Part shown: positions 24,071 through 32,476 of the stretch, piece by piece
Layout of the letters: each line of letters starts with the position of its first letter
Position numbering within the stretch: position 1 is the stretch's first letter
Source: Arcicella rosea
GTDB lineage: Bacteria; Bacteroidota; Bacteroidia; Cytophagales; Spirosomataceae
NCBI RefSeq assembly: GCF_014204325.1
Contig: NZ_JACHKT010000030.1
Location: forward strand, 1-64,000
DNA length: 64,000 bases
Direction of reading: 5' to 3'
Program-made: the position numbers and the translations under genes
Notes under the pieces: model-generated
Databases searched by the model: none
What the model saw: the letters and a program-made list of their open reading frames with translations, nothing else
Told to the model about the DNA's origin: nothing

Positions 24071-25528
24071 TTACTTTCGGATGAGTTGATGGAAAATAGA
24101 AAGCAGACTTACGGAAGCAAAACCGAAGGTAAACATGGTGTGGAAAAACATTAATTGGTAGTCCTGAAATTGCCAGTCTCGCCAAGTTGCCCAGCCGAAA
24201 AATATCATCAAAAACAATTCTATAATGGTTAAACTACTGATGGTGCCTGATAAATATTTGTTAGTTGTCCACGATGTACTTTGGTTGACAATATTAAACT
24301 TAGGAGTACGTACAAATGGTGTTTTTCTACCAAAATAGCCTTCTAATACTGCTAAAGAATTATGTAGCGAAAGTCCCATCATAAAAGATAGGAACAAAGG
24401 AAATTTTATCAAAAAGACAGTAAAATGGACAAACTTTCGGTTTCCAAACCAATAAAAAATGGCTAAAAACACTAAGCTTATCTGGAAAAAGCCAATCAAC
24501 TGAAAGTAAAAATGGTATTGATTTGAACTTTTAACGATGCTTTGAATGACTACACTCAGCACCGATAAGGTCAACATACAAATAAAAGCGGCTGAGTTCA
24601 AGAGGTGAAAAAAAGCGTGAATTTTAGTAGTAAATGAAATATTGGTAGCCTTCAAGACATTCCATAAATGTTTGCGAGCGCATTCTGCCGCACCCTTCGA
24701 CCAACGTCTTTGTTGGGTTTTCAAGGCATTCATTTCAATGGGTAATTCTGCGGGAGAGGCTAATGCTTCTAAATAATGAAATTTCCAACCTTTCAATTGT
24801 GCTCTATAACTTAAATCTAGGTCTTCTGTAAGGGTATCTGCCGACCAACCGCCTGCATCATTAATGGTATTTTTTCTCCAAATACCCGCAGTTCCGTTAA
24901 AATTGATAAAATGCCCCCCAAAATTCCTTCCCACTTGTTCTATACTGAAATGTGCATCTAAACCAAAAGCTTGCAAATCAGTAATCATCGAAAAGTTTCG
25001 ATTGAGGTGCGTCCAATGTGTTTGTACCATTCCAATCTTTTCATCTTGAAAGTATGGGATTGTCTTTTCTAAAAAGGTTTTATCAGGCAGAAAATCGGCA
25101 TCAAAAATGGCAATAAATTCGCCTTTGGCAATCAACAATCCTTCTGCCAAAGCACCTGCTTTAAATCCAACACGATTATTCCGCCTGATATGCACAAGGT
25201 CAAAACCCAAATTTTGATAGTATTTTATCCTTCCTGAGATTATTTCTGTGGTTTCGTCGGTAGAATCGTCTAAAATCTGAATTTCTAAGCATTCTTTTGG
25301 ATAATTGATTGCACAAACTGCATCAATCAAACGTTCTACGACATAAAGCTCATTAAAAATGGGTAATTGAATCGTTATAAAGGGTTGGAAAGATTGATTG
25401 TTTGCTGAAATACTTTGTGTTTTCCGATGTGCCAAAAGATATAAGCGTACTAAATCGAGCTGTATGAGACTATAACAGAAAACAAATAAGAGGGGAATTG
25501 TATAGAAAATGATGATGAGTTTGTCCAA
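24071..25528 (-). CDS. membrane glycosyltransferase family 2 (cellulose synthase-like)
   Basis: This 485-residue processive-type GT2 has an N-terminal membrane segment (about 4-22) and a cytoplasmic catalytic domain with ITIQLPIFNE, DDSTD (88-92), the DxD site DAD at 143-145, TEDLDLSYRA, and the QQRRWSKGA (QxxRW) acceptor motif. Several C-terminal membrane helices follow. This layout is that of ceramide glucosyltransferase/cellulose synthase-like enzymes that build glycolipids or polysaccharides at the inner membrane. It begins 2 bp after the stop of the neighbouring GT2 gene, so the two are one operon. The product sugar is not determined. Confidence 0.88.
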   Translation of the reverse strand: MDKLIIIFYTIPLLFVFCYSLIQLDLVRLYLLAHRKTQSISANNQSFQPFITIQLPIFNELYVVERLIDAVCAINYPKECLEIQILDDSTDETTEIISGRIKYYQNLGFDLVHIRRNNRVGFKAGALAEGLLIAKGEFIAIFDADFLPDKTFLEKTIPYFQDEKIGMVQTHWTHLNRNFSMITDLQAFGLDAHFSIEQVGRNFGGHFINFNGTAGIWRKNTINDAGGWSADTLTEDLDLSYRAQLKGWKFHYLEALASPAELPIEMNALKTQQRRWSKGAAECARKHLWNVLKATNISFTTKIHAFFHLLNSAAFICMLTLSVLSVVIQSIVKSSNQYHFYFQLIGFFQISLVFLAIFYWFGNRKFVHFTVFLIKFPLFLSFMMGLSLHNSLAVLEGYFGRKTPFVRTPKFNIVNQSTSWTTNKYLSGTISSLTIIELFLMIFFGWATWRDWQFQDYQLMFFHTMFTFGFASVSLLSIFHQLIRK

Positions 25529-25530
25529 AA

Positions 25531-26217
25531 TTATAGATACTTAAAAATCCAACTTAAAATTTTATAACCCGCCATGATTGTCCCTTTCAGCGTTCCAGAA
25601 ACTTTAGAAATCCCAATCCTTGAGCGGTAATTAACGGGTACTTCAGCTACTTTTAGTTTCATTTTAGCGGCTTTCAATTGCATTTCTACCGTCCATCCAT
25701 AAGTAGTGTCTTGCATTTTCATGGCAATAAGCTTTTCAAAAGTAATCGCTCTGAAAGGACCTAAATCTGTATAAGTAACCCCGTAAAATATTTTTATCAG
25801 ATTGGTAGCAAGCCAATTACCAAAAATTTGTTGGGGAGTCATTGAGCCTCTTTCTCTTTTTCCTAAAGCTCTCGAACCAATGACCATATCGAAATTTTGT
25901 TCGATAATGGGTTTAATTAATCTGGACATTTCTTCTGGATAGTCAGAATGGTCGGCATCCATAAAAACCGCAATATCTGGCAAGATGTTTTGCTGTTTAC
26001 AATAGTCAATTCCTTTTAAACAAGCCCATCCGTAACCTTGTCGGTTTTCGTTTAACACTGTTGCTCCAGCTTCTTTGGCGATTTGGGCTGTTTGGTCATT
26101 AGAATTATTATTTACGACAATGATTTCAGCGACCAAGTGCTTAGGAATTTCCCGAATTACAATGCCAACCGCATTTTCTTCATTAAAAGCAGGAATAATG
26201 ACAACTATTTTTTTCAT
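25531..26217 (-). CDS. glycosyltransferase family 2 (dolichyl-phosphate mannose synthase-like)
   Basis: The 228-residue cytoplasmic-face enzyme resembles polyprenyl-phosphate sugar synthases. Evidence includes VVIIPAFNEENAVG, IIVVNNNSNDQT, VFMDADHSDYPEE (metal-binding DxD), DMVIGSRALGKRERGSMTPQQIFGN and VPVNYRSRIGISKVSGT. There are no membrane helices at the end, unlike fused DPM enzymes. It is the first gene of a two-gene operon with the cellulose synthase-like enzyme, which may use the lipid-linked sugar it makes. A TATCTTTG -7-like box lies 8 bp before the ATG (26225-26232, minus strand), which would give an almost leaderless mRNA. Confidence 0.87.
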   Translation of the reverse strand: MKKIVVIIPAFNEENAVGIVIREIPKHLVAEIIVVNNNSNDQTAQIAKEAGATVLNENRQGYGWACLKGIDYCKQQNILPDIAVFMDADHSDYPEEMSRLIKPIIEQNFDMVIGSRALGKRERGSMTPQQIFGNWLATNLIKIFYGVTYTDLGPFRAITFEKLIAMKMQDTTYGWTVEMQLKAAKMKLKVAEVPVNYRSRIGISKVSGTLKGTIMAGYKILSWIFKYL

Positions 26218-26352
26218 GGTTTTACAAAGATAAACCTTGAAAATTGAGTTTTTTTAGGATTTCCTTGATTAATATTGTGTTAAATTATGAGTTGTCTATC
26301 TAAATGACTGTAGTATATCCGCCAAATACTACACTAATCACAATAACATATC

Positions 26353-27150
26353 TTGAAAATTTCATTTATTGGTTCTGGAAACGTAGCTTGGCATCTATCT
26401 CAAGCACTTGAAAACATAGGTCATAGTATTGAGGAAGTATATAGCCGTAACCCTAAACATACAGAAGCACTTACAAAAGTACTTTATAATGCTAGCGTAC
26501 ATAATTCGCTAGACTTTAGAAATTCTGAAGCTCAATTATTTTTCTTATGTGTTTCTGATGATGCCATTGCCGAAGTTATCAAACATTTGATGCTTCCATT
26601 GGATGCAATACTTATCCACACTTCTGGGAGTAAGTCACTCCACGACATGGATGAATTACTCCGTGTTTATAGCGACATCCCTATCAAAACTGGAGTATTT
26701 TACCCCGTTCAGACCTTCTCTAAAACGTTTCACGTGGATTTTAATACAATCCCAATCTGTATTGAATCAGAAAATGAGGCTGTGGAAAACATGTTGATAA
26801 CTCTTGGACAAGAACTTTCAGACATCACTTATGCTGTTAATTCAGAAGAAAGAAGGATACTCCATGTCTCAGCAGTATTTGCTTGCAACTTCACCAATCA
26901 CCTCTTAGGAATTGCCCAAGAACTACTAGAAGAAAACGATTTAGAGTTTGAATTATTAAAACCGCTGATTCAGGAAACTTTCAAAAAAGCCATAGATGCT
27001 AAGAGCATTTTTAAAGTACAAACTGGGCCAGCCGTTCGGGGCGATCAAAAAATTCTTAATCAACATTTACTTTTCTTGAAACAACAGCCCGACTATCAAC
27101 ATATTTATCGAGCTTTATCCGAAGGGATTGCTCATCAAAGAGACAAATGA
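26353..27150 (+). CDS. Rossmann-like/DUF2520 domain protein
   Basis: This 265-residue protein has an N-terminal NAD(P)-binding fold of the F420-oxidoreductase/6PGDH type, with GSGNVA at residues 7-12. A DUF2520 helical C-terminal domain follows (ILHVSAVFACNFTNHLLGIAQELL, TGPAVRGDQKILNQHL). It probably acts as a dehydrogenase or reductase of unknown substrate. The start is a TTG (26353), required because the Rossmann strand KISFIGSGN begins immediately. The stop overlaps the next gene's ATG (ATGA), so it is translationally coupled to the KdsC-like phosphatase. Confidence 0.87.
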   Translation: MKISFIGSGNVAWHLSQALENIGHSIEEVYSRNPKHTEALTKVLYNASVHNSLDFRNSEAQLFFLCVSDDAIAEVIKHLMLPLDAILIHTSGSKSLHDMDELLRVYSDIPIKTGVFYPVQTFSKTFHVDFNTIPICIESENEAVENMLITLGQELSDITYAVNSEERRILHVSAVFACNFTNHLLGIAQELLEENDLEFELLKPLIQETFKKAIDAKSIFKVQTGPAVRGDQKILNQHLLFLKQQPDYQHIYRALSEGIAHQRDK

Positions 27151-27656
27151 ATTTAGAAGCTTTTAAAAAAATTACCTCTTTCGTCTTTGATATTGATGGC
27201 GTTATGACTGACGGTTCAGTGCATGTACTTGAAACTGGCGAACATTATCGTACTTTTCATATCAGAGATGGTTATGCCATAGAACGTGCCGTACAAGCGG
27301 GTTATCGTTTCTGTGTGATTACTGGTGGAAAACATGAAGGCGTTAGAAAAAGACTCCAAAACCTAAAAATTCATGATGTTTTTATGGGTTCTGGTGGAAA
27401 AAGTAAATTACAGATTTATCAAGATTGGTTAGCTAGTGTAGATATTCCAGAAGATAATATTTTATACATGGGCGACGATTTACCCGATTATGAAGTAATG
27501 CTTCGTCCAGATATTTTTGCTACTTGTCCTGCTGATGCTTGTGAAGAGATTCTATCCATCGCCAATTATGTTTCTCCACAAAATGGAGGGAAAGGAGCAG
27601 TAAGAGATGTTATTGAACAAGTAATGAGAGCAAAGGGAGAGTGGTTGAAGTTTTAA
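27147..27656 (+). CDS. kdsC: HAD-IIIA phosphatase, KdsC-like (KDO 8-phosphate phosphatase)
   Basis: KdsC removes phosphate from 3-deoxy-D-manno-octulosonate 8-phosphate, a step in lipopolysaccharide core synthesis. The 169-residue protein shows the HAD nucleophile motif FDIDGVMTDG (Asp15, Asp17), a second motif VITGG, and YMGDDLPDYEVM near 112. Size fits single-domain KdsC without a cap. The alternative is another C0-type HAD phosphatase, but the DIDGVMTDG motif favours KdsC. It overlaps the DUF2520 gene by 4 bp and converges on trpB. Confidence 0.85.
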   Translation: MNLEAFKKITSFVFDIDGVMTDGSVHVLETGEHYRTFHIRDGYAIERAVQAGYRFCVITGGKHEGVRKRLQNLKIHDVFMGSGGKSKLQIYQDWLASVDIPEDNILYMGDDLPDYEVMLRPDIFATCPADACEEILSIANYVSPQNGGKGAVRDVIEQVMRAKGEWLKF

Positions 27657-27670
27657 GCGATGAGAATTAT

Positions 27671-27714
27671 AATTAAAAAGGCTTTCTCTGAAAACAGAGA
27701 AAGCCTTTTTAATT
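27671..27714. terminator. bidirectional terminator between kdsC and trpB
   Basis: AATTAAAAAGGCTTTCTCTG at 27671-27690 and its exact complement at 27695-27714 enclose AAAA. The 20-bp stem with A and T tracts on its outside serves both converging genes. Confidence 0.92.
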
Positions 27715-27734
27715 ACTAACAAATTATGAATCAA

Positions 27735-28925
27735 TTACTTGATATACTTCTGATAAGTTTCCAAATCCTTATCGCCACGTCCCGAAAGATTGATTACTAC
27801 TACTTCGTCTGGTTTCGCTCCTAATTTTGGTAAAACAGCTAAAGCGTGTGACGATTCAAGGGCTGGAATGATTCCTTCTAACAAAGAAAGTTCCATTGCT
27901 GATTCTATTGCCTCGTCGTCGGTTACATCAAAGAAAGTTGCTCTTTTACTTTCGAATAAATGTGCGTGCATTGGACCAATTCCTGGGTAATCCAAACCTG
28001 CTGAAATAGAATGTGGTTCTACTACTTGCCCGTCTTCTGTTTGCATCAAAATACTTCTACTTCCATGCAAAACTCCTGGTTTTCCTAAGAAAGTAGTCGC
28101 TGCCGACAGCCCAGAACTGATTCCATGTCCTGCTGCTTCTGCGGCAATTAATTTTGTTTCTTCGTCGTGCAAGAAATGATAAAACGCCCCCGCTGCATTC
28201 GAACCTCCGCCTACGCAAGCAATTACATAATCTGGATTTGTTTTACCTGTTTTCTCTTTTAACTGCCATTTAATTTCTTCAGAAATTACCGACTGAAAAC
28301 GAGCAACCATGTCTGGATAGGGGTGAGGTCCCACTACCGAACCAATGATATAATGCGTATCAACAGGATTATTAATCCAGTGACGCATCGCTTCGTTGGT
28401 GGCATCCTTCAAAGTTTTTGAGCCACTTGTTGCTGGCACTACTTTCGCTCCTAGCATTTTCATACGTGCCACGTTTGGTGCCTGACGCTGAATATCTATT
28501 TCGCCCATGTAAACGATACATTCTAAGCCCATTAAAGCACAAACCGTAGCAGTAGCCACACCATGCTGACCAGCACCTGTTTCAGCAACAATTTTGTGTT
28601 TGCCCAAACGCTTTGCCATTAATATTTGACCAATAGTATTATTTACTTTGTGTGCACCAGTGTGGCAAAGGTCTTCTCTTTTTAAATAAATCGTTGTATT
28701 ATATTTTTCAGAAAGACGTTTTGCCAAAAATAAGGGAGTAGGACGACCTACATAATCTTTCAAAAGTGCTTCAAATTCTTCTTTAAAAGAAGGTTCAGCC
28801 ATGATGCTGAGGTAAGAAACTCTTAATTCTTCTACGTTGGGATACAACATTTCTGGAATAAATGCTCCACCAAATTGTCCGTAATATCCTTTTTCGTTTA
28901 CGTTATATATTTCTGGTGCTATCAT
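27735..28925 (-). CDS. trpB: tryptophan synthase beta chain
   Basis: TrpB condenses indole with L-serine to give tryptophan, using pyridoxal phosphate. The 396-residue sequence contains [13 protein letters not shown], the PLP-binding lysine in [11 protein letters not shown] (Lys93), AETGAGQHG, the phosphate-binding GGGSNA loop and NLSGRGDKD near the end. Length and motifs fit the TrpB1 type that pairs with TrpA. It overlaps trpF by 4 bp. The rest of the trp pathway, including trpA, is not in the window. Confidence 0.98.
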   Translation of the reverse strand: MIAPEIYNVNEKGYYGQFGGAFIPEMLYPNVEELRVSYLSIMAEPSFKEEFEALLKDYVGRPTPLFLAKRLSEKYNTTIYLKREDLCHTGAHKVNNTIGQILMAKRLGKHKIVAETGAGQHGVATATVCALMGLECIVYMGEIDIQRQAPNVARMKMLGAKVVPATSGSKTLKDATNEAMRHWINNPVDTHYIIGSVVGPHPYPDMVARFQSVISEEIKWQLKEKTGKTNPDYVIACVGGGSNAAGAFYHFLHDEETKLIAAEAAGHGISSGLSAATTFLGKPGVLHGSRSILMQTEDGQVVEPHSISAGLDYPGIGPMHAHLFESKRATFFDVTDDEAIESAMELSLLEGIIPALESSHALAVLPKLGAKPDEVVVINLSGRGDKDLETYQKYIK

Positions 28926-29569
28926 ATTGATGTTAAGATTGCCTCTGTTGGTTTTAATATTTTAATTAATTCACTTAATTTCTCTATGTCTTTCAATGCT
29001 GGTGATATTTCAAACTTACTGTTTACATCCAGCGAATGAATCTTTAAGCCTGCTAACTCCCTAGCTTGGGCGGCGTTGTCTAAATCTATGCCCCCGGCCA
29101 AAAAAAATGGTTTATCGTTATCATATCGGCGTAAAACCGACCAATCGAACGTAATTCCGTTGCCTCCTTTTAAATCACCTTTGGTATCAAATAAAAAGTA
29201 ATCACAATAGGGTTTAAAATTGAGCAGTTTACCAAAATTGAATTGATTATCGACCGAGAAAGCTTTGATGATATTTACTCCTTTGAATTTAAGGTTTCTA
29301 CAAAAATCGGGCATTTCTTCACCATGCAACTGTACATAATCTAAAGCGTACTTTTTTACTTTATCCAAAATATATGCCTGTGTTGCATTCACAAAAACTC
29401 CAACCTTTTTAACCGTATTAGGAAATGATTTCAATAAATCTTCATCTAATTCTTCCCCCACAAAACGGCTTGATTTTTCGTAAAAAATAAAACCCATATA
29501 GTCGGGGCCAAGTTCTAATAACTCTTTGATATTATCAGAGTTACGCATTCCACAAACTTTTAATCTCAT
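28922..29569 (-). CDS. trpF: phosphoribosylanthranilate isomerase
   Basis: TrpF isomerises phosphoribosylanthranilate to the CdRP intermediate in tryptophan synthesis. The 215-residue TIM barrel begins [15 protein letters not shown] with the catalytic Cys. It also contains [48 protein letters not shown] with the catalytic Asp, and [10 protein letters not shown]. It precedes trpB with an ATGA overlap, so they are translationally coupled. A -7-type promoter box lies at 29619-29626. Confidence 0.96.
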   Translation of the reverse strand: MRLKVCGMRNSDNIKELLELGPDYMGFIFYEKSSRFVGEELDEDLLKSFPNTVKKVGVFVNATQAYILDKVKKYALDYVQLHGEEMPDFCRNLKFKGVNIIKAFSVDNQFNFGKLLNFKPYCDYFLFDTKGDLKGGNGITFDWSVLRRYDNDKPFFLAGGIDLDNAAQARELAGLKIHSLDVNSKFEISPALKDIEKLSELIKILKPTEAILTSI

Positions 29570-29618
29570 CTCTTTAAGTGGTCGATTAATTATTATTCTA
29601 TTTATGCTTGATTAATAA

Positions 29619-29626
29619 CAAAGTTA
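29619..29626 (-). promoter_or_regulatory. -7 promoter element for trpFB
   Basis: The minus strand reads TAACTTTG (consensus TAnnTTTG), 50 bp before the trpF start. Confidence 0.5.
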
Positions 29627-29804
29627 GTGAAAATCAGGGATTTTTGTTACTCAAAAATCAATAGAAACTCAGAACATTCATCTATTTTATCGCATAAACA
29701 TGAATTATAATACCGAAACCCTTTGTTTATCAAGAAGGTTTTTCTTTTTAAAGGTATATTTTTGATGATTTTGTGTTCGCTTCAAAAGTACACTCTTTTG
29801 TATT

Positions 29805-30263
29805 TTACTCATAAAACACCGAAATTAATTCTGCTATACAAACGGGTTTTGGTTGTCCTTCTATTTCAAAAATACAATTCATCGTTACTTTCAAACCTTT
29901 GGGTTGTACTTCTTCAGCTTCCAAAATGCTTGCCTTCATACTTACTTTACTTCCGGCTGGAACAGCTGCCGTGAAACGAATTTTATTAGCACCATAATTC
30001 AAACCCATTTTTACAGATTCTACTTTTAATAATTCTGCTAAAAATTTAGGTGCTAAAGCCAAAGTAAGAAATCCATGAGCAACTGTTTGTTGAAATGGAG
30101 AGTATTGCTTTGCCATTACTTCATCTACATGAATCCACTGAAAATCATGCGTTGCTTTTGCAAAATCATTAATCATTTCTTGTGTAATAGTCATGAATTC
30201 AGTTGTACCAATTTCAGTACCGATGCTATTTTTTAGTGCTTGAAGGTCTTTGAAAATTACCAT
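29805..30263 (-). CDS. MaoC-family (R)-specific enoyl-CoA hydratase-like protein
   Basis: The 152-residue hot-dog-fold protein shows the MaoC hydratase-2 motif: DFQWIHVDEVMAKQYSPFQQTVAHGFLTLAL, containing the catalytic Asp/His pair (usually D-x4-H). GLNYGANKIRFTAAVPAGSKV follows. Such proteins hydrate trans-2-enoyl-CoA in fatty acid or PHA metabolism. The gene is alone on its strand; upstream lies a terminator-bounded interval. Confidence 0.87.
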   Translation of the reverse strand: MVIFKDLQALKNSIGTEIGTTEFMTITQEMINDFAKATHDFQWIHVDEVMAKQYSPFQQTVAHGFLTLALAPKFLAELLKVESVKMGLNYGANKIRFTAAVPAGSKVSMKASILEAEEVQPKGLKVTMNCIFEIEGQPKPVCIAELISVFYE

Positions 30264-30323
30264 TGTAAATATTTGAGTTGAACATGATGTTCACAATTTA
30301 CGGCTTTTGAATGAACAATAAAA

Positions 30324-30351
30324 AAGCCTCCGTTCCCGTAGGTTGGAGGCT
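30324..30351 (-). terminator. intrinsic terminator upstream of the MaoC gene
   Basis: On the minus strand AGCCTCC and GGAGGCTTTTTT form a stem-loop with a T-run, located about 60-90 bp before the MaoC start. Because it precedes a gene, it must end a short transcript or attenuate. Confidence 0.6.
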
Positions 30352-30529
30352 CGATATTGCTAGAGGTTAAAAAATCTTATCTGATTGATGCTCTTAAAAT
30401 GTACTTGTATCCGTAATCAAAGTATTATTGCTGATTTGTAGTGTCAAAATAACGACAAAAACTTGAAGGTATTTCTCAATGAAATGTTAAAACTTGTTAA
30501 CGAAATGTTAAAATGTTTTTGATAAAAAT

Positions 30530-30561
30530 AAAAGTCCCCAAAATTGATTTTTGGGGACTTT
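30530..30561 (-). terminator. intrinsic terminator
   Basis: AAAGTCCCCAAAA and TTTTTGGGGACTTT form a long stem followed on the minus strand by a T-rich tract. It ends the DUF6249-like membrane protein gene. Confidence 0.8.
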
Positions 30562-30582
30562 AGGGAAGAAATGCTTTAGATT

Positions 30583-30966
30583 TTACTCTTTATTATCGGG
30601 TAAATTTTTCTGATTGAGTTTCATTTGATAGAAGTAAGAAACCAACAAACCTAAACCACCAAAAATGAAAATCATTGAAAAGTGAGCTACATCATCATCA
30701 ATATTCAAAATACTTTCTAAAAGGCTACCCATCAATAAGCCTACGCCAAAGCCTATCAACACAAAGCCCCAACGCAAAGAGTGACTCGGATTGACATTAT
30801 AACTTCTTGAGCTTTTATCGGGCGGAGTAATGCCTTTAGCAATCATTGCCATTTTTTCATCGTTTTCGTACTTTCTTAAAAATACAATCATTGTAAAAGT
30901 GCTGATAATTGCTACAATTGGCACCATAATTCCTACTATTGGAACTAAGCTATCTAAATTTTCCAT
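30583..30966 (-). CDS. small membrane protein, DUF6249-like
   Basis: From the ATG at 30966 the protein has 127 residues. It has a first membrane helix (SLVPIVGIMVPIVAIISTFTMIVFLRKYENDEK), a conserved-looking MIAKGITPP turn, then two further helices (GFVLIGFGVGLLMGSLL and MIFIFGGLGLLVSYFY). This is the layout of DUF6249 proteins found beside ECF sigma factors in Bacteroidota. A longer frame to 31146 exists but overlaps the divergent sigma gene and its promoter, so it is rejected. Function unknown; the divergent arrangement suggests a link with the sigma factor. Confidence 0.8.
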   Translation of the reverse strand: MENLDSLVPIVGIMVPIVAIISTFTMIVFLRKYENDEKMAMIAKGITPPDKSSRSYNVNPSHSLRWGFVLIGFGVGLLMGSLLESILNIDDDVAHFSMIFIFGGLGLLVSYFYQMKLNQKNLPDNKE

Positions 30967-31110
30967 GTTATAAAAAGTTTTTTGTTTTCGTGAATTTTTA
31001 AAATCTTGCCGATATGATGTGAGAAACTTGTTTGAGGTTACAGGTATTTTTAAAAATAAAAAATGTTTATCTTGTTGTAACCTTTCGAACGATTGTTGCA
31101 TCTCATCCGT

Positions 31111-31680
31111 GTGAAAACCAAAGAAACAGATAATCAAATCATCCAACGCATATTAACGGGCGACCAGTCGGGCTACAGAGAGCTTGCTAATCGCCATAAA
31201 GATTATGCCTTTACGGTTGCCTATAAAATTGTAGGCACACGTGAGGATGCCGAAGAGGTTTCTCAAGATGCTTTTATGCAAGCTTTTAATGCTTTACCGA
31301 GTTTTAATCAAGAAGCAAAATTTACTACTTGGTTCTACAGAATTGTATTTAATGCTGCTTTGATGTTTAAACGGAAGAAAAATATTGTGGCAGAAGACAT
31401 CAGTATTTCACAAGCTGCACAACAAGCTCCTGCTGATACAAGCGATAATTTAAAAGTAAACGAACAAAAAAAGTACATTCAAAAAGCCTTGAACCAGCTT
31501 TCTGCCGACGATGTTACGATGATAACACTCTTTTATTTGAAAGAACAATCGTTAGAAGAGATTGCTCAAATCGTTGGAATTTCTGCCGAAACAGCCAAAG
31601 TTAAACTTTGCAGAGCCAGAAAACGATTAGCAGAAGAAATGAAAAGGATTTTAGGAAATGAAGTAAGAACATTAATCTAA
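31111..31680 (+). CDS. ECF-type RNA polymerase sigma factor
   Basis: This 189-residue sigma-70 family factor has region 2 (YRELANRHKDYAFTVAYKIVGTREDAEEVSQDAFMQAFNAL and TKFTTWFYRIVFNAA-like) and region 4 (ADDVTMITLFYLKEQSLEEIAQIVGISAETAKVKLCRARKRL, the helix-turn-helix for the -35/-33 element). The start is placed at GTG 31111; a TTG 6 codons earlier is possible. The gene after it encodes a membrane protein of anti-sigma style, and a divergent DUF6249-like gene lies upstream. The regulon is unknown. Confidence 0.92.
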   Translation: MKTKETDNQIIQRILTGDQSGYRELANRHKDYAFTVAYKIVGTREDAEEVSQDAFMQAFNALPSFNQEAKFTTWFYRIVFNAALMFKRKKNIVAEDISISQAAQQAPADTSDNLKVNEQKKYIQKALNQLSADDVTMITLFYLKEQSLEEIAQIVGISAETAKVKLCRARKRLAEEMKRILGNEVRTLI

Positions 31681-31706
31681 GTTTGATTTTTCAAACGCAC
31701 AATAAT

Positions 31707-32186
31707 ATGAAAGACGAAGAGATTTTTGACATTCTTGATGGCATTGCTTCTGAGGAAACAATTATCCGTCATCAAAATCTATTGCTAAGCGACGAAGTTT
31801 ATCGTTCTCTTTTTCAAGAGTATGCAGCAACGCACGCTATGTTGGATGTAATGCCTGTTGAAAAAACTGCCGTTAATTTTACCGATAAATTAATGGATAA
31901 ATGGGAATTGGCACAAGCAGAAGTATTTGAAAGAAAGACCAGTAAATTACCTTTTTACTTTTTAATTGGTGCAGGTATCGTACTTATCCTTTCATTAATG
32001 ATGGTGTTTTCAATAAGCAGTCCTTCAACGATGAAAGTTGATTTGAATCCTATTTTGAATATTCTTCAAAATAAATTCTTTATCAATGGATTATTGACGA
32101 TTAACACATTGGTTTTACTGAAGTTTATCGACAAAAAATTCTTGAAACCTTATTTTGAGAAACATTATCATGTTGGAAGCTTTTAA
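31707..32186 (+). CDS. membrane protein, probable anti-sigma partner
   Basis: This 159-residue protein (ATG 31707) has a short acidic cytoplasmic N-terminus (DEEIFDILDGIASEETIIRHQNLL), resembling the zinc-free anti-sigma pattern of counting helices. Two membrane segments follow (LPFYFLIGAGIVLILSLMMVF and FFINGLLTINTLVLLKF). It starts 26 bp after the sigma gene stop. Position and architecture suggest it holds the ECF factor at the membrane; no sequence motif proves it. Confidence 0.75.
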   Translation: MKDEEIFDILDGIASEETIIRHQNLLLSDEVYRSLFQEYAATHAMLDVMPVEKTAVNFTDKLMDKWELAQAEVFERKTSKLPFYFLIGAGIVLILSLMMVFSISSPSTMKVDLNPILNILQNKFFINGLLTINTLVLLKFIDKKFLKPYFEKHYHVGSF

Positions 32187-32205
32187 GTTTTATATTCTCA
32201 ATAAA

Positions 32206-32458
32206 AAACATGAGTCATCCCAAATTTTAAAATCACAAAAAAGCGGTCAAAAAACTAATTTCGACCGCTTTTTTATGATTGATGGGCAACGAATTCCTAC
32301 TGTTTGAGCGAAGCGAGTTTAGGAATTCTTGAATTTCTTTTGTTACTTTTCTTGTTTCAAGACAAGAAAAGTAAGGATTGTACAATAATAAATAAAAAAA
32401 CCTCTCAAATCGTCCTAAACCTCACTATTCTAAGAAAAAATTCGGGATGACTCATGTT
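32206..32458. repeat. MITE-like hairpin element, copy 2
   Basis: About 253 bp with terminal inverted repeats at 32206-32228 and 32437-32458. The interior is nearly identical to copy 1, including the tail before the right repeat, but lacks the 15-bp block CGGCCGCCGCTGCGG (the sequence runs CTTTTG-TTACTTTT). Hairpin 1 is mosaic: the left arm matches copy 1 (ATCAC, GGTCA) and the right arm matches copy 3 (CGACC, ATGAT), giving two mismatches. It fills the space between converging genes, 19 bp from one stop and 18 bp from the other. Confidence 0.85.
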
Positions 32459-32476
32459 ATTTTATACTAAAACACT

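Larger units (their letters stand above)
30264..30582. other. intergenic region with two terminators and a possible small RNA
   Basis: The region holds the terminator of the gene at 30583 (30530-30560). It also holds a second minus-strand hairpin with T-run at about 30320-30350 (GCCTCC-loop-GGAGGC). Between them on the minus strand no long frame exists, only a 15-codon one ending ILRASIR. A short transcript of about 90 nt from near 30410 to 30320 would fit a small RNA or leader; this is weak. Confidence 0.35.

Noticed and set aside
30967-31146. N-terminal extension of the DUF6249-like protein
   Set aside because: It overlaps the start and promoter region of the divergent sigma factor; the membrane helix begins right after ATG 30966.
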